Positions 53,526-62,986 of a DNA stretch of 64,000 bases are shown one piece after another. The stretch spans positions 1,302,001 to 1,366,000 of the forward strand of contig NZ_JAPZBC010000001.1 in NCBI RefSeq assembly GCF_027460265.1. The letters are read 5' to 3'. The notes below the pieces were generated by a model, which was not told the origin of the DNA, did no database searches, and saw nothing but the letters and a program-made list of their open reading frames with translations. This stretch comes from Streptomyces sp. WMMC940. Its GTDB lineage: Bacteria; Actinomycetota; Actinomycetes; Streptomycetales; Streptomycetaceae. The position numbers and the translations under genes were made by a program. How positions within the stretch are numbered: position 1 is the first letter of the stretch; each line of letters begins with the position of its first letter.

Positions 53526-55153
53526 ACGGCGACGGCAGGCACACCGGCGGAGGGCCGGGGCGCGTGAACGGCGGCGCGGACGGTCGGGCCCACGCGGGCG
53601 CCGGGGCGGACGGGGCTGACGGGGGCGCCCGTGGCCGGGACCGGCTCTCGCGCGTCCTGCCCGCCCGACCCGGCAGGGCACGGGTGGACGGATCCGCCCC
53701 GCACGCCGGGATCGTGGGAGGCGGCATCGCCGGTCTCGCGGCAGCCACGGCCCTGGCGGAGCGCGGTGTCGCCGTCACGCTCTACGAACGCGACTACGGG
53801 CTCGGCGGCAGGCTCGCCGGCTGGCCCGTCGAACTGGCCGACGGTTCCGTCGCCACCATGAGCCGGGGCTTCCACGCCTTCTTCCGGCAGTACTACAACC
53901 TGCGCGCGCTGCTGCGCCGGACGGACCCGGGACTGCACTCGCTCACCCCGCTGCCCGACTATCCGCTGCGGCACAGCGGCGGGATGCTCGACAGCTTCGC
54001 CCGCGTGCCGCGCACTCCCCCGCTCAGCGCGCTCGGATTCGTCGCGCAGAGCCCGTCGTTCGGCTGGCGCGACCTCCTGCGGATGGACCCCGGCGCCGCG
54101 CTGCCGCTGCTGGACGTGCGCGTGCCGAGGATCTACGAGTCGCTCGACACCGTGAGCGCGGCGGACTTCCTCGCCCGGATCCGCTTCCCCGAGGCGGCGC
54201 AGCACCTCGCGTTCGAGGTGTTCTCCCGCAGCTTCTTCGCCGATCCGCGGGAGCTGTCGGCGGCGGAACTGGCGCTGATGTTCCACATCTACTTCCTCGG
54301 CTCCAGTGAAGGGCTGCTGTTCGACGTCCCCCGGGAGCCCTTCCCGCAGGCGCTGTGGGAACCGCTGGCGGAGTATCTGCACCGCCTCGGGGCCACGATC
54401 CGTACGGCGGCGCCGGTCGACTCGGTCGAACCCGCGCGCGGCGGACGGTTCACGGTCACCGCGGCGGGCGGCACGGCCACGCACGACGCGGTGGTGCTCG
54501 CACTGGACACGGCGGGCCTGCGGCAGGTCGTCGCGGCGTCGCCCGCGCTGGGCGGCGCGCAGTGGCGGGCGCGCGTCGCGGCGCTGCGCACCGCGCCCCC
54601 TTTCCTGGTGTCCCGGTTCTGGCTGGACCGGCCCGTGGCCGCGGACCGGCCCGGATTCCTCGGTACGAGCGGCTACGGCGACCTGGACAACATCAGCGTC
54701 CTCGACCGCTGGGAGGGGGAGGCGCACCGGTGGGCGCTGCGGACGGGCGGTTCCGTGGTGGAACTGCACGCCTACGCGGCCCGCACCGACAGGGGCCGGG
54801 CGGCCGTGCGGGACCGGCTGCTGGAGCAGTTGCACCGCGTGTACCCGGAGACCCGCGGCTCCGGGGTGGTCGACGAACGGCACGAATGGCGCGACGACTG
54901 CCCGCTGTTCTCCGTCGGCGGCCATGCGGCCCGGCCGACCGTCCGCACCCCCGACCCGGCCCTGATGGTGGCCGGGGACCTGGTCCGGACGAACCTGCCG
55001 GTCGCCCTCATGGAACGCGCGGCCACGAGCGGCTTCCTGGCGGCCAACGCCCTGCTAGCCCGCTGGGGCGTGCGAGGCCACCCGCTGCGCACGGTCCCCG
55101 CCCGGGGCCGCTCGGCGCTGCTGCGGGCCCTGGTGAGACTGGGCGCTCGGTGA
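53522..55153 (+). CDS. crtU: Beta-carotene desaturase/methylase (ring aromatisation)
   Basis: A 543-residue FAD enzyme of the CrtI-related group that converts the beta-rings of beta-carotene to the aromatic phi-rings of isorenieratene. The first ~55 residues are a Gly/Ala/Arg-rich extension. Then HAGIVGGGIAGLAAATALAERGVAVTLYERDYGLGGRLAGWPVEL, GFHAFFRQYYNLRALLRR, VFSRSFFADPRELSAAELALMFHIYFLGSSEGLLFDV. GTG 53522 overlaps the crtT stop (GTGA), so the genes are coupled. Last of crtYTU. Confidence 0.92.
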   Translation: MNGDGRHTGGGPGRVNGGADGRAHAGAGADGADGGARGRDRLSRVLPARPGRARVDGSAPHAGIVGGGIAGLAAATALAERGVAVTLYERDYGLGGRLAGWPVELADGSVATMSRGFHAFFRQYYNLRALLRRTDPGLHSLTPLPDYPLRHSGGMLDSFARVPRTPPLSALGFVAQSPSFGWRDLLRMDPGAALPLLDVRVPRIYESLDTVSAADFLARIRFPEAAQHLAFEVFSRSFFADPRELSAAELALMFHIYFLGSSEGLLFDVPREPFPQALWEPLAEYLHRLGATIRTAAPVDSVEPARGGRFTVTAAGGTATHDAVVLALDTAGLRQVVAASPALGGAQWRARVAALRTAPPFLVSRFWLDRPVAADRPGFLGTSGYGDLDNISVLDRWEGEAHRWALRTGGSVVELHAYAARTDRGRAAVRDRLLEQLHRVYPETRGSGVVDERHEWRDDCPLFSVGGHAARPTVRTPDPALMVAGDLVRTNLPVALMERAATSGFLAANALLARWGVRGHPLRTVPARGRSALLRALVRLGAR

Positions 55154-55316
55154 GGGCGCCGGAACAGGCACGGGGGGCAACGCATGCCGGGCCCGGAGGC
55201 CAGAAGACCCCTTTCGGAGCCACGGGGAAGGTGACGGGGACGACCGGGGAGCGTCGAGGACCGTTTCCGTACCGGGCATCAGTGGCCGGCCGGTGACACC
55301 CACCGACCGGCCGGCA

Positions 55317-55389
55317 CCGTCACCCTTGTCGTCACCGGCCGACCACCACCGGCGTCACCGTCACCCTTCGTCACCGGCCGACCACCGGC
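55317..55389. repeat. Imperfect ~35-bp tandem repeat between crtU and crtV
   Basis: The block CGTCACCCTT ... CGTCACCGGCCGACCACC occurs twice in a row (55317-55353, 55354-55389), differing by small indels. It lies between convergent genes in a ~400-base spacer without a gene. Confidence 0.6.
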
Positions 55390-55448
55390 ACCGGCACCGG
55401 TGAGCTTCCACCGGCGGACGGATACCGGCACGGCCGACCGTCGTCGTC

Positions 55449-55503
55449 GCCCCTCGCCCCCGCCCCTCGCCCCTCGCCCCTCGCCCCTCGCCCCTCGCCC
55501 CTC
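55449..55503. repeat. 7-bp microsatellite CGCCCCT
   Basis: About eight copies of CGCCCCT in a row with one shortened unit, between crtU and crtV. Such short repeats expand and contract by slippage. Confidence 0.9.
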
Positions 55504-55557
55504 GGGTCAACGCGAACGCACCGGCGGCGGTCCGGGACAGCGCCGCCCCACCCGCCG

Positions 55558-56616
55558 TCAGCCCGGAAAACGGCCGGTGCTGCGCAGGTTCCAGCGGCGT
55601 TCCGCGTAGGCGAGGTCGTCGCGCCAGAGGCGGGCCGCCGCCGCGCGCATCAGCGGACGCAGGGCGGGGGCGGCGGCGCGGGCCGCGGCGAAGCCGGGAC
55701 GGCCGGAGACGGCGACCACCGCCTCGACGACCGCGGTGCGCGGCCTGTCGAGGTGGTCGGGTCCGAGCGGTGTGGCGTGGGTCTCGACGACGGACCCCTC
55801 CCCTTCACCACCGGTGATGTGCATGACCACCGTACGAGGTTCGGGGGCCGTGAAGACCGCGGTGACCGGGACGACGACCCGTCCCGCCACCTTGAACGAC
55901 ACCTCGACCGTGAACGCGTCGCCGTCACCCGCCGTGCCGGCGGGCGTGCCGGAGCCCTCACCGGTGCCGGGGCCCGGGGCGTCGACCACCGTGAGGTCGA
56001 CGAACGAGTACGGATGGAACCAGGAGCCGTGCCAGGGGTCGAGGCGGTTCGCCACCACGTCCTCCGGCTCGCAGACTCCCGCACCGGTGTGGACGGCGGC
56101 CACCGACGCCGCCGGCCGCGGCCGTGCCGGCAGCACCGGCCGTTCCAGCGGCTCCTCGCCGCCGACCTCGTCCAGCCGGACCCATGCGAGCACACCGTCG
56201 TCGTATGCCGGGAACGGCTCCCAGCCCGCGAACGGCCCGCCGTCCAGGGCGAGTCCGTGCCAGTGGCAGATGAGCGTTCCGCACCGGACACGGCTGTCGC
56301 GCAGGGGCGCGCCGAGGTGGGGACACGCGCCGGGTCCGGCGACGAGGCGTCCGTCGGGGTCCCTCCAGGCGACCACTTCGACTCCGGCGACGGTCCGACC
56401 GAAAGGGGCGCCCGGCCGGACGGCGCGGGTGTCGCCGAGGACGTACCAGTTCCCCGAGGGGCGGGCGAGCGCGCGCTTGAGGGCGCTGTCGATCAGTGCC
56501 GGGCGGGCGTCCCGCCAGGTGGGGCGCTGGCGCTCCCACACGGTGGCGGGGCGGCGCAGCCGCAGCGGCAGGCGGCCGCGGAGCGGGCCGGTGCCGGGCG
56601 TGGTGGGGCGCGTCAT
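55558..56616 (-). CDS. crtV: Rieske [2Fe-2S] protein of the carotenoid operon (DUF5914-type), crtV position
   Basis: A 352-residue protein. Residues ~95-122 hold the Rieske site: CPHLGAPLR (C-x-H) and [10 protein letters not shown] (C-x2-H). The C-terminal half ([49 protein letters not shown]) is like the Streptomyces carotenoid-cluster Rieske family. It lacks an obvious mononuclear-iron triad of a full oxygenase. Symbol given by position after crtE-crtI-crtB; exact reaction unknown. ATG overlaps the crtB stop. Confidence 0.8.
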   Translation of the reverse strand: MTRPTTPGTGPLRGRLPLRLRRPATVWERQRPTWRDARPALIDSALKRALARPSGNWYVLGDTRAVRPGAPFGRTVAGVEVVAWRDPDGRLVAGPGACPHLGAPLRDSRVRCGTLICHWHGLALDGGPFAGWEPFPAYDDGVLAWVRLDEVGGEEPLERPVLPARPRPAASVAAVHTGAGVCEPEDVVANRLDPWHGSWFHPYSFVDLTVVDAPGPGTGEGSGTPAGTAGDGDAFTVEVSFKVAGRVVVPVTAVFTAPEPRTVVMHITGGEGEGSVVETHATPLGPDHLDRPRTAVVEAVVAVSGRPGFAAARAAAPALRPLMRAAAARLWRDDLAYAERRWNLRSTGRFPG

Positions 56617-57629
56617 ACGGTCGTCTCCTCCACGGTCGGTGCGAACTCCTCGTGCCGGTGCGCCCGTTCGGGCCCGACCTGCCCCGCCGGACGGCGCGGT
56701 GCGGCGAGACGGGCGGCGGCCACCCTGACGAGACCGTCGAGGGCGACCGCCGCCCTACGGGCCGGAGCGACGACGGCGCGCCGGTGCACGCACGCGTACC
56801 CGTCGTCGGCGATCGCCTTCAGGATGCCCCCGTACAGGACGAACGCGGTGCGGATGCAGGGCCTGGACACCGGGTCCAGCATGGGCAGTCCCGGTGCCGC
56901 CTCCCGGTACACGCTCCGAGTGAGCGCGGCGGCGGCCCCGAGGGCCCCGGTGATGCGGGGGTCGCGCCGGCCCGTGGCACGGCTCCAGAGCAGCAGGTCC
57001 CGGCCCACGCCGTGCGCGGCGAGCAGATCCGCGGGGAGGTAGACGCGTCCGCGGTCCAGGTCCTCGCCGACGTCGCGCAGGAAGTTGGTCAGCTGGAAGG
57101 CGACTCCGAGGGCGGCGGCGTGCGGAGCCGCCTCCTCGCGCGGGACGACGGTGCCGAGGACGGGCAGCATCTGCAGCCCGATCACGGCGGCGGAACCGTG
57201 CATGTAGCGGCGGAGTTCGCCGTAGTCGGCGTAGTCCGTCACCTCCAGGTCGCTGCGCATCGACGCCAGGAAGTCGGTGAAGTGGCGGTGGTCGATGCCG
57301 TAGCGGCGGGCGGTGTGTGCGAGCGCGTGGACGACGGGCTCCGGGCTGCGGCCGACGCGCAGCCCCAAGTCGAGCCGATCCGACAGCCGTCGCAGCGCGG
57401 CGGCGCGCTCGGCGGTGGTGGCGTCGCTGTCGAGATCGTCCACGATGTCGTCCGCCCAGCGGGCGAAACCGTACAACGCGTGGACGGCGGGACGGCGTTC
57501 GACGGGCAGCAGCCGGGTGGCGAGGAAGTACGTCCGGCCGTGGCGGGCGTTGAGCCGACGGCAGTCGGTGTAGGCGGCGCGCAGATCGGGGTCGGTGATC
57601 CCGGCGGCGTCGAGTTCCCGGCGCGTCAT
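56613..57629 (-). CDS. crtB: Phytoene synthase
   Basis: A 338-residue enzyme that condenses two GGPP to phytoene. The Asp-rich motifs are [13 protein letters not shown] (~57-66) and [17 protein letters not shown] (~187-203); the start [19 protein letters not shown] and [17 protein letters not shown] are typical. The C-terminal ~45 residues are a loosely conserved extension. Start overlaps the crtI stop (57626-57629), so the genes are translationally coupled. Confidence 0.95.
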   Translation of the reverse strand: MTRRELDAAGITDPDLRAAYTDCRRLNARHGRTYFLATRLLPVERRPAVHALYGFARWADDIVDDLDSDATTAERAAALRRLSDRLDLGLRVGRSPEPVVHALAHTARRYGIDHRHFTDFLASMRSDLEVTDYADYGELRRYMHGSAAVIGLQMLPVLGTVVPREEAAPHAAALGVAFQLTNFLRDVGEDLDRGRVYLPADLLAAHGVGRDLLLWSRATGRRDPRITGALGAAAALTRSVYREAAPGLPMLDPVSRPCIRTAFVLYGGILKAIADDGYACVHRRAVVAPARRAAVALDGLVRVAAARLAAPRRPAGQVGPERAHRHEEFAPTVEETTV

Positions 57630-59248
57630 GCGGTCCCGCCTTTCGGAGTGCGGAGGCTGTCGGGCGGGGCCGTGCCGGTCCGGGAGGTGCCGGTGTCCCG
57701 GCGGACGTTCGCGGCGGTGGGCGGACGGTGCGCCACGCCGGTGGTACGGTGCGCTCCCTCGGCGGCCCGGTGCGCACCGGTGATGCGGGCGGCGGCGAGC
57801 TTTCCCGAGATCAGAACGGTGGGCACGCCGACTCCGGGCGTGGTGCCGCAGCCCGCGACGACGGCGTTCTCGATGCCGTTCACGAGGTTGCGCGGCCGGA
57901 ACGGTCCGGTCTGGGCGAAGGTGTGCGCGACGGAGAACGGGGTGCCCGCCGCGTGGCCCTGACGGGTCCAGTCAGCGGGTGTGACCAGGCACTCCTCCTC
58001 GATGGCGGCGTCGATGCCGGTGAGGCCGCGGCGATCGAGCTCGGCGAGGAGGGCGGCTCGGTAGCGGGGTCCGAGGTCCTGCCACCGCGCCGCGCCCGGG
58101 CCGACGTCGGTGTTGGGACAGGGCGCCAGGACGTAGTGGACGTGCCGGCCTGGCGGCGCCAGGTCCGGGTCGGTGGCGGTGGGCCGGGTGACGAGGAGGG
58201 ACGGGTCCGTCATCAGGCGCCCGGTGCGCGTCAGTTCGCGGAACGTGCTCTTCCAGGCGGCGCCGAACGAGATGGTGTGGTGCGCCAGTCCGGGCCAGGT
58301 GCGGTCGGTGCCCAGGTGCAGGACGACCGCGGACGGCGAGTGGCGCAGGGCGAGGGGTCGCCGGGGCTCGCGGCCGAGGAGCCGGTAGGTGGCCGGCAGG
58401 TCGGGCGTGAGCACGACGGCGTCACAGGGCAGCCGCTCCCGGTCGGTCACGACGGCGGTGACGCGTTCGCCGGTGCGCTCCAGCCGCGTGACCGTCCGCC
58501 CGTACAGGAAGGCCGCGCCCGCGTCGGCCGCGGCACCGGCCATGGCGCTGGGCACGGCGTGCACCCCGCCCCTCGGGAAGTGGACCCCGGCGACCGTGTC
58601 CATGTAGGCGATGACCGCGTAGGCGGCGAGGGCCCGGGACGGGGCGACCCCGGCGTAGAGGGACTGGAACGAGAAGACGCGGCGCAGCCGTTCGTCCCGG
58701 AGGAAGCCCCCCACCCGGGCGTCGAGACGGCCGAAGCCGCCGAGGGCGGCGAGACGGGCGAGGTCGGGGGTGAGCAGTTGCAGCGGCGAGTCGAAGTTGG
58801 CGTCGATGAACCGGCCCATCTGCACCCGGTACAGCTTCTCCAGCCAGCCGCGCAGACGCCGGTAGCCGACCGCCTCGCGCGCGCCGGCGAAGCGCTCGAT
58901 CTCCGCCTCCATGGCCTCGGGCCGGGTGTGCACGTCCAGGACGCTGCCGTCGGCGAACGCCGCCCGGTACGCCGGGTGCAGCGGGACGAGTTCCAGCCTC
59001 TCCTCCAGTGTGTCGCCGACCGCCGCGAAGGCGTCGGCGAGGAGGCCCGGCATGGTCACGACGGTCGGTCCCGTGTCGAAGCGGTAGCCGCCCCGCTCGA
59101 TCCTGCCCGCGCGGCCCCCGGGCAGGGGGTCGCGCTCGACGACGGTGACGCTGCGGCCCGCACCGAGGAGGTGCAGCGCGGCGGACAGGCCCGCGAGCCC
59201 GGCCCCCACCACCACGACGTGGTCGGTGCGGCCCCTGACGGTCCTCAT
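57626..59248 (-). CDS. crtI: Phytoene desaturase
   Basis: A 540-residue CrtI-type enzyme that turns phytoene into lycopene. FAD motif [58 protein letters not shown], then the C-terminal FAD signature [27 protein letters not shown] ~50-residue tail with His, Arg and Thr ([20 protein letters not shown]) follows the normal end. Coupled by overlap to crtE upstream and crtB downstream. Confidence 0.95.
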   Translation of the reverse strand: MRTVRGRTDHVVVVGAGLAGLSAALHLLGAGRSVTVVERDPLPGGRAGRIERGGYRFDTGPTVVTMPGLLADAFAAVGDTLEERLELVPLHPAYRAAFADGSVLDVHTRPEAMEAEIERFAGAREAVGYRRLRGWLEKLYRVQMGRFIDANFDSPLQLLTPDLARLAALGGFGRLDARVGGFLRDERLRRVFSFQSLYAGVAPSRALAAYAVIAYMDTVAGVHFPRGGVHAVPSAMAGAAADAGAAFLYGRTVTRLERTGERVTAVVTDRERLPCDAVVLTPDLPATYRLLGREPRRPLALRHSPSAVVLHLGTDRTWPGLAHHTISFGAAWKSTFRELTRTGRLMTDPSLLVTRPTATDPDLAPPGRHVHYVLAPCPNTDVGPGAARWQDLGPRYRAALLAELDRRGLTGIDAAIEEECLVTPADWTRQGHAAGTPFSVAHTFAQTGPFRPRNLVNGIENAVVAGCGTTPGVGVPTVLISGKLAAARITGAHRAAEGAHRTTGVAHRPPTAANVRRDTGTSRTGTAPPDSLRTPKGGTA

Positions 59249-61071
59249 CGGCTGCTCCTGTCGGCTGTCGTACCCGACGGCTGCCGCGCGGCCGGTCCAC
59301 CGCCCGGTCGGACGCGCCGGGCCGGCGGGTGCGGGAGGGTCACGGGGTTCGCGGGCGCGGCGGCGGGTGTGACGGGAACGGGCCCCGGCGCGGCGGCGGT
59401 CGGCGTCGCAGGAGAGTCCGCCGCCGAGTGCGCGGGCCCTGCGGGCGCGGACGTCACGGGGGCTTCCGCGGACGGCCTCACGGCTGCGGCCGACGGCGCC
59501 GGACGGCCGGGCACGGGCGCCCCGCGCGACCCGGGCCCGGCGGACGAGGCCGACGAGGCCGACGAGGCCGCGTCAGGCATCACGCCGTCGTCCTCGGCCG
59601 GGGTCTGCTGTGCGGCGGACGCCGCGCAGCAGACCCCGGCCGAGGGGACGGGCCGTCCGACTGGTGGCGCTTGCGCTGCCGAACCCGGCGGCACGGCGGG
59701 CGCCGGACGGGCCGTGGGACTGGTGGGGGCGGCCACCGCGGCGAGCAGTGCCCGCAGCCGACGGGCCGGGGCCGGCTCCAGGGCGGCCGCGGCCAGCCGG
59801 CGTTCGCCGGCCGCGAGCAGCCGTCCGATCCGCTTCTCCACGGCCTCCAGGGCACCGGTGTCCGCGAGGACCCCCCGCACCCGCAGCAGCCGGTCCTCCG
59901 TCAGATCCGCGTCCCCGAAGGCGGCTTCGAGGACGGACAGTGCCACGCGGTCCCGGCGGGACTCGGCCCGGGCCCGTGCGACCGCGACGAGATACGTGAC
60001 CTTCCCGGAGCGTATGTCGTCGCCCGACGGTTTGCCGGTGAGGAGGGGGTCGCCGAACACGCCCTCGATGTCGTCGCGGAGCTGGAAGGCGATGCCGGCG
60101 TACCGACCCGCCGCGCACAGGTCGAGGACCGTCCGCGGGTCGGCACCCGCGACCGCCGCACCGAGGGAGAGGGGCCTGGCGACCGAGTAGAGCGCGGTCT
60201 TGAGGCAGGCGGTGCGGATCGCCCGGGCGGCGGAACGGGAACCGGTCGCCTGCCCGTGGAGGTCCAGGTACTGGCCCGCGACCATCTCGGTGCGCATGGC
60301 CCGCCAGTTCTCCAGCACGCCGTTGCGGGCGGCGTCGCCGCCGAAGTCCGTCCCGGCGACGATGTCGTCGGCCCAGGCGAGTGCGAGATCGCCGGCCAGG
60401 ACCGCCGCCGAGGACGCGAAGGGGGCCGCCGCGGTGCCCGGGGACGCGGCACCGGGGTACCGGGCGGCCAGCCGGGCGTGGAACGAGGGCCCGCCCCGGC
60501 GACGCGGCGACCCGTCCATCACGTCGTCGTGGACGAGCGCACAGGTCTGGATCAGCTCCAGCGCCGCGGCCGTGCGGAGCGCCGCGGGCGTCTCCCGCGC
60601 CGCTCCGCCGCAGGCCCGCATCGCCCACCACAGGAAGCGGGAGCGCATCCGTCCGCCCCCGTCCAGGGTGAACCGTGCCACGGACGCGGCCAGGTCTGCA
60701 GCGAAGTCGCCGTCGAGTACGGCGGCACCCACCACCCGTTCCCTCAGCAGGAGGTCCAGCTCCCGTCCCACCGCGGCGGGTACGTCGGCGTCCACGGCGG
60801 CCGGTGCGACGGCGTCCCCCGCCTCGTAGGAGGTCTCGCGGGAGGGCCCGTCCGCACCGCGGCAGGGCCCGTCCGCCTCACCACTCGGGTTCGTCGCACA
60901 GGTGGGGTCCGTCCCGGGGTTCGAAGCCGTCCCGGGGTTCGGGTCCGTCTCACGGGTCGGAGCCGCCCCGGAGTTCGAAGCCGTCTCACGGGTCGAAGCC
61001 GTCCCCGGGTACGGGGCCGTCCCGGGGTTCGGCCCGGTCGGGGTCGGTGCGTGGGCCCCCGGTCGGTGCAT
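59245..61071 (-). CDS. crtE: Geranylgeranyl diphosphate synthase with long repeat and low-complexity extensions
   Basis: 608 residues where ~350-400 is usual. Residues 12-65 are nine hexapeptide repeats (consensus T-A/D-x-x-P-G). The catalytic domain (~100-420) has GGGRMRSRFLW, first Asp-rich motif HDDVMDGSPRRRGGPSFH (182-186) and second FQLRDDIEGVFGD (333-341). The last ~185 residues are Ala/Pro/Ser-rich and contain the hairpin-coded VCCAASAAQQTP. The enzyme elongates prenyl diphosphates to GGPP for CrtB. ATG 61071 follows GGAGGACCGC. Its stop overlaps the crtI start. Confidence 0.92.
   Translation of the reverse strand: MHRPGAHAPTPTGPNPGTAPYPGTASTRETASNSGAAPTRETDPNPGTASNPGTDPTCATNPSGEADGPCRGADGPSRETSYEAGDAVAPAAVDADVPAAVGRELDLLLRERVVGAAVLDGDFAADLAASVARFTLDGGGRMRSRFLWWAMRACGGAARETPAALRTAAALELIQTCALVHDDVMDGSPRRRGGPSFHARLAARYPGAASPGTAAAPFASSAAVLAGDLALAWADDIVAGTDFGGDAARNGVLENWRAMRTEMVAGQYLDLHGQATGSRSAARAIRTACLKTALYSVARPLSLGAAVAGADPRTVLDLCAAGRYAGIAFQLRDDIEGVFGDPLLTGKPSGDDIRSGKVTYLVAVARARAESRRDRVALSVLEAAFGDADLTEDRLLRVRGVLADTGALEAVEKRIGRLLAAGERRLAAAALEPAPARRLRALLAAVAAPTSPTARPAPAVPPGSAAQAPPVGRPVPSAGVCCAASAAQQTPAEDDGVMPDAASSASSASSAGPGSRGAPVPGRPAPSAAAVRPSAEAPVTSAPAGPAHSAADSPATPTAAAPGPVPVTPAAAPANPVTLPHPPARRVRPGGGPAARQPSGTTADRSSR
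59592..59645. repeat. 54-bp near-perfect hairpin inside the crtE 3' region
   Basis: Arms of 26 bp (59592-59617, 59620-59645) with one mismatch and a 2-base gap. It is far longer than any terminator stem in this window. It lies in frame in the CrtE tail, ~345 bases before crtI. Confidence 0.95.
60877..61038. repeat. 18-bp tandem repeats at the start of crtE
   Basis: Nine 18-bp units with copy-to-copy changes encode hexapeptides such as TDPNPG and TASNPG. The unit form on the plus strand is like GTCCCGGGGTTCGAAGCC. Unit number may vary without breaking the frame. Confidence 0.85.
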
Positions 61072-61310
61072 GCGGTCCTCCGCATCGGTCGGCTGCTGTC
61101 ACTCGTCCTTCCGCGGAGGTGCGGCGTTCGGATGCGCCCGGCACGGCGTGGCGCCCGGCGGGGAGGCCGGTTTCGACCAGTCGACCACGCCCGGGCGGGA
61201 TCCGCGGCAGCACACGGGCGAACGGTCGCCCGCTTCCGCCCGATTGCCCCATTCACCGGCACCGGGGCTGCCTCACGTCCCCCTCGGCCCGCCTCGGCGG
61301 CGGCCGCTCA

Positions 61311-61344
61311 CGGCCCGGTGCCTGGCGACACCGGGCACCGGCCG
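61311..61344 (-). terminator. Hairpin after the photolyase gene
   Basis: CGGCCCGGTGCC (61311-61322) against GGGCACCGGCCG (61333-61344), a stem of ~11 bp with a one-base bulge. It is ~100 bases past the photolyase stop and may cut read-through to crtE. The rest of 61072-61439 shows no gene and should hold the crtE promoter. Confidence 0.45.
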
Positions 61345-61439
61345 TCCCCGGCCCCCGGGACGAGCCTCTCGGCCCGCCCACCCGCCGGCCGGCCCTCCGC
61401 CCCGCGCCGTGCGGCGCGCCGGCGGCGGGACGCGGCGGC

Positions 61440-62975
61440 TCAGGGCGCCGACCGCCCGCGCCGGCGCTCCTGCTCCAGGAGTTCGGGGAGGTCGGGGAGC
61501 CGGTCGAGGCCGGCGACGGGCCGGGCCATGCGGTGGTTGCGCGACAGCCGCTCCCGGTGCCGGTGGAGGAACGCCCAGTATCCGGCGGTGTACGGGCATG
61601 CCCTGTCGCCGACGCGCACGGCGGGCCGGTAGGCGCATCCGCCGCACAGATCGCTCATCCGGTTGATGTAGGCGCCGCCCGAGGTGTACGGCTTGGTGGT
61701 CATGAGCCCGCCGTCGGCGTACTGGGACATGCCGACGACGTTGGGCAGCATGACCCAGTCGTGGCCGTCGACGAAGTTGCGGTGGAACCAGTCGGTGACC
61801 TGCGCCGGGTCCCAGCCGTCCTGCAGGGCGCGGCTGCCGAGGATCATCAGCCGCGGGATGTGGTGCGTCCAGCCGGTGTCCCGGACCTGTGCCAGCACGG
61901 TGGACAGACAGCGGGCGGTGACCGCGTCCGCGTCCAGCCCGGCGAACCAGTCCGGCAGCGACCTCCGGTGGCGCAGCACGTTGCGGCGCCGGTAGTCCTC
62001 GCCGAAGTGCCAGTAGAGGTGCCAGACGTACTCGCGCCAGCCTGCGATCTGGCGGACGAATCCCTCGGCCGACGCCACCGGCACCCCGCCTTCGCGCCAC
62101 CCCCGTTCGGCGCGCTCCACGCACTCGGCGGGGTCGAGCAGCCCGAGGTTGAGCGGCGCGGACAGCATGCTGTGGCTCATCCAGGGGTCGTCGGCGAGGA
62201 CGGCGTCCTCGTACCTCCCGAAGCCGGCCAGCCGGTGCTCGGCGAAGCGGTCGAGGGCGGCCAGGGCCTCGGCGCGGGAGGCGGGGAAGAGCCGGGGACC
62301 GTCGCGGCCGGCGAAGGAGACGTCACCGGCGCGCTCCCAGGAGTCCAGATCGTGCCGTACCGCTTCGTCGATCTCGTCCTCCCGTGCCGTCCACGGCGAA
62401 GGCGCGCCGAGGGTCGGCCGGCCCCGCGGGGGCGGTTCGCGGTTGTCCCGGTCGAAGTTCCAGCGGCCGCCTGCCGGTTCGCCGCCGTCCATCAGCAGGT
62501 CGTGGCGCCGGCGCACCCAGCGGTAGAAGTCCTCCAGCCGCAGGGCCTCGCCCCGCCGCTCCGCCGCCCAGGCGGCGAATTCCTGGCGGGGCACGAGGAA
62601 GCCGCGCGCGGGCAGCACGTCGACGTCCGGCAGCCCGGCGACGAACCGGGCGGCCGCGTACGAGGTCGGGTGACGGACCGTCGTACGGCTCCTCCCCGCG
62701 ACGCGGGCCAGCCCCTCCCGGTAGGTGTCGGCTTTCACGTACCGGACCCGGTCGCCGAGTTCGGCGGCGCGGTGGCGCATGGCCGAGAGCACGAGGTGGG
62801 CCTTGGCGCGGTGGAAGCTCCGCCGGCGGAACACGGCGCGGGACTCGATCATGACGATCGGCGCGTCCTCGTCGGGTCCGTCCGCGCCGGGCTCGGTGAA
62901 GCGGGGACCGAGCTGGTCCCCGAAGAGCAGGTGCGTACGGGGCGTACGGGACGGGCGTTGTGCACGACGGGACAT
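61440..62975 (-). CDS. Iron-sulphur bacterial cryptochrome/photolyase (PhrB/CryB-like, LitQ position)
   Basis: A 511-residue protein of the deoxyribodipyrimidine-photolyase-related family. N-terminal RTHLLFGDQLGPRF, an FAD-binding helical part with WREYVWHLYWHF and WTHHIPRLMILGSRAL, and the conserved C-terminal MLPNVVGMSQYADGGLMTTKPYTSGGAYINRMSDLCGGCAYRP ... ACPYT. The cluster CGGC...C plus an upstream Cys (RCLSTVL) supplies four Cys for the [4Fe-4S] site. ATG 62975 follows CAGGAGCG. It lies 11 bases after litR. Either (6-4) DNA repair or light signalling is possible. Confidence 0.88.
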   Translation of the reverse strand: MSRRAQRPSRTPRTHLLFGDQLGPRFTEPGADGPDEDAPIVMIESRAVFRRRSFHRAKAHLVLSAMRHRAAELGDRVRYVKADTYREGLARVAGRSRTTVRHPTSYAAARFVAGLPDVDVLPARGFLVPRQEFAAWAAERRGEALRLEDFYRWVRRRHDLLMDGGEPAGGRWNFDRDNREPPPRGRPTLGAPSPWTAREDEIDEAVRHDLDSWERAGDVSFAGRDGPRLFPASRAEALAALDRFAEHRLAGFGRYEDAVLADDPWMSHSMLSAPLNLGLLDPAECVERAERGWREGGVPVASAEGFVRQIAGWREYVWHLYWHFGEDYRRRNVLRHRRSLPDWFAGLDADAVTARCLSTVLAQVRDTGWTHHIPRLMILGSRALQDGWDPAQVTDWFHRNFVDGHDWVMLPNVVGMSQYADGGLMTTKPYTSGGAYINRMSDLCGGCAYRPAVRVGDRACPYTAGYWAFLHRHRERLSRNHRMARPVAGLDRLPDLPELLEQERRRGRSAP

Positions 62976-62986
62976 GGGCGCTCCTG

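Noticed and set aside
60905..60955. tRNA T-arm-like GGTTCGAAGCC
   Set aside because: It belongs to the 18-bp crtE repeats; no acceptor stem or anticodon arm can be formed around it.
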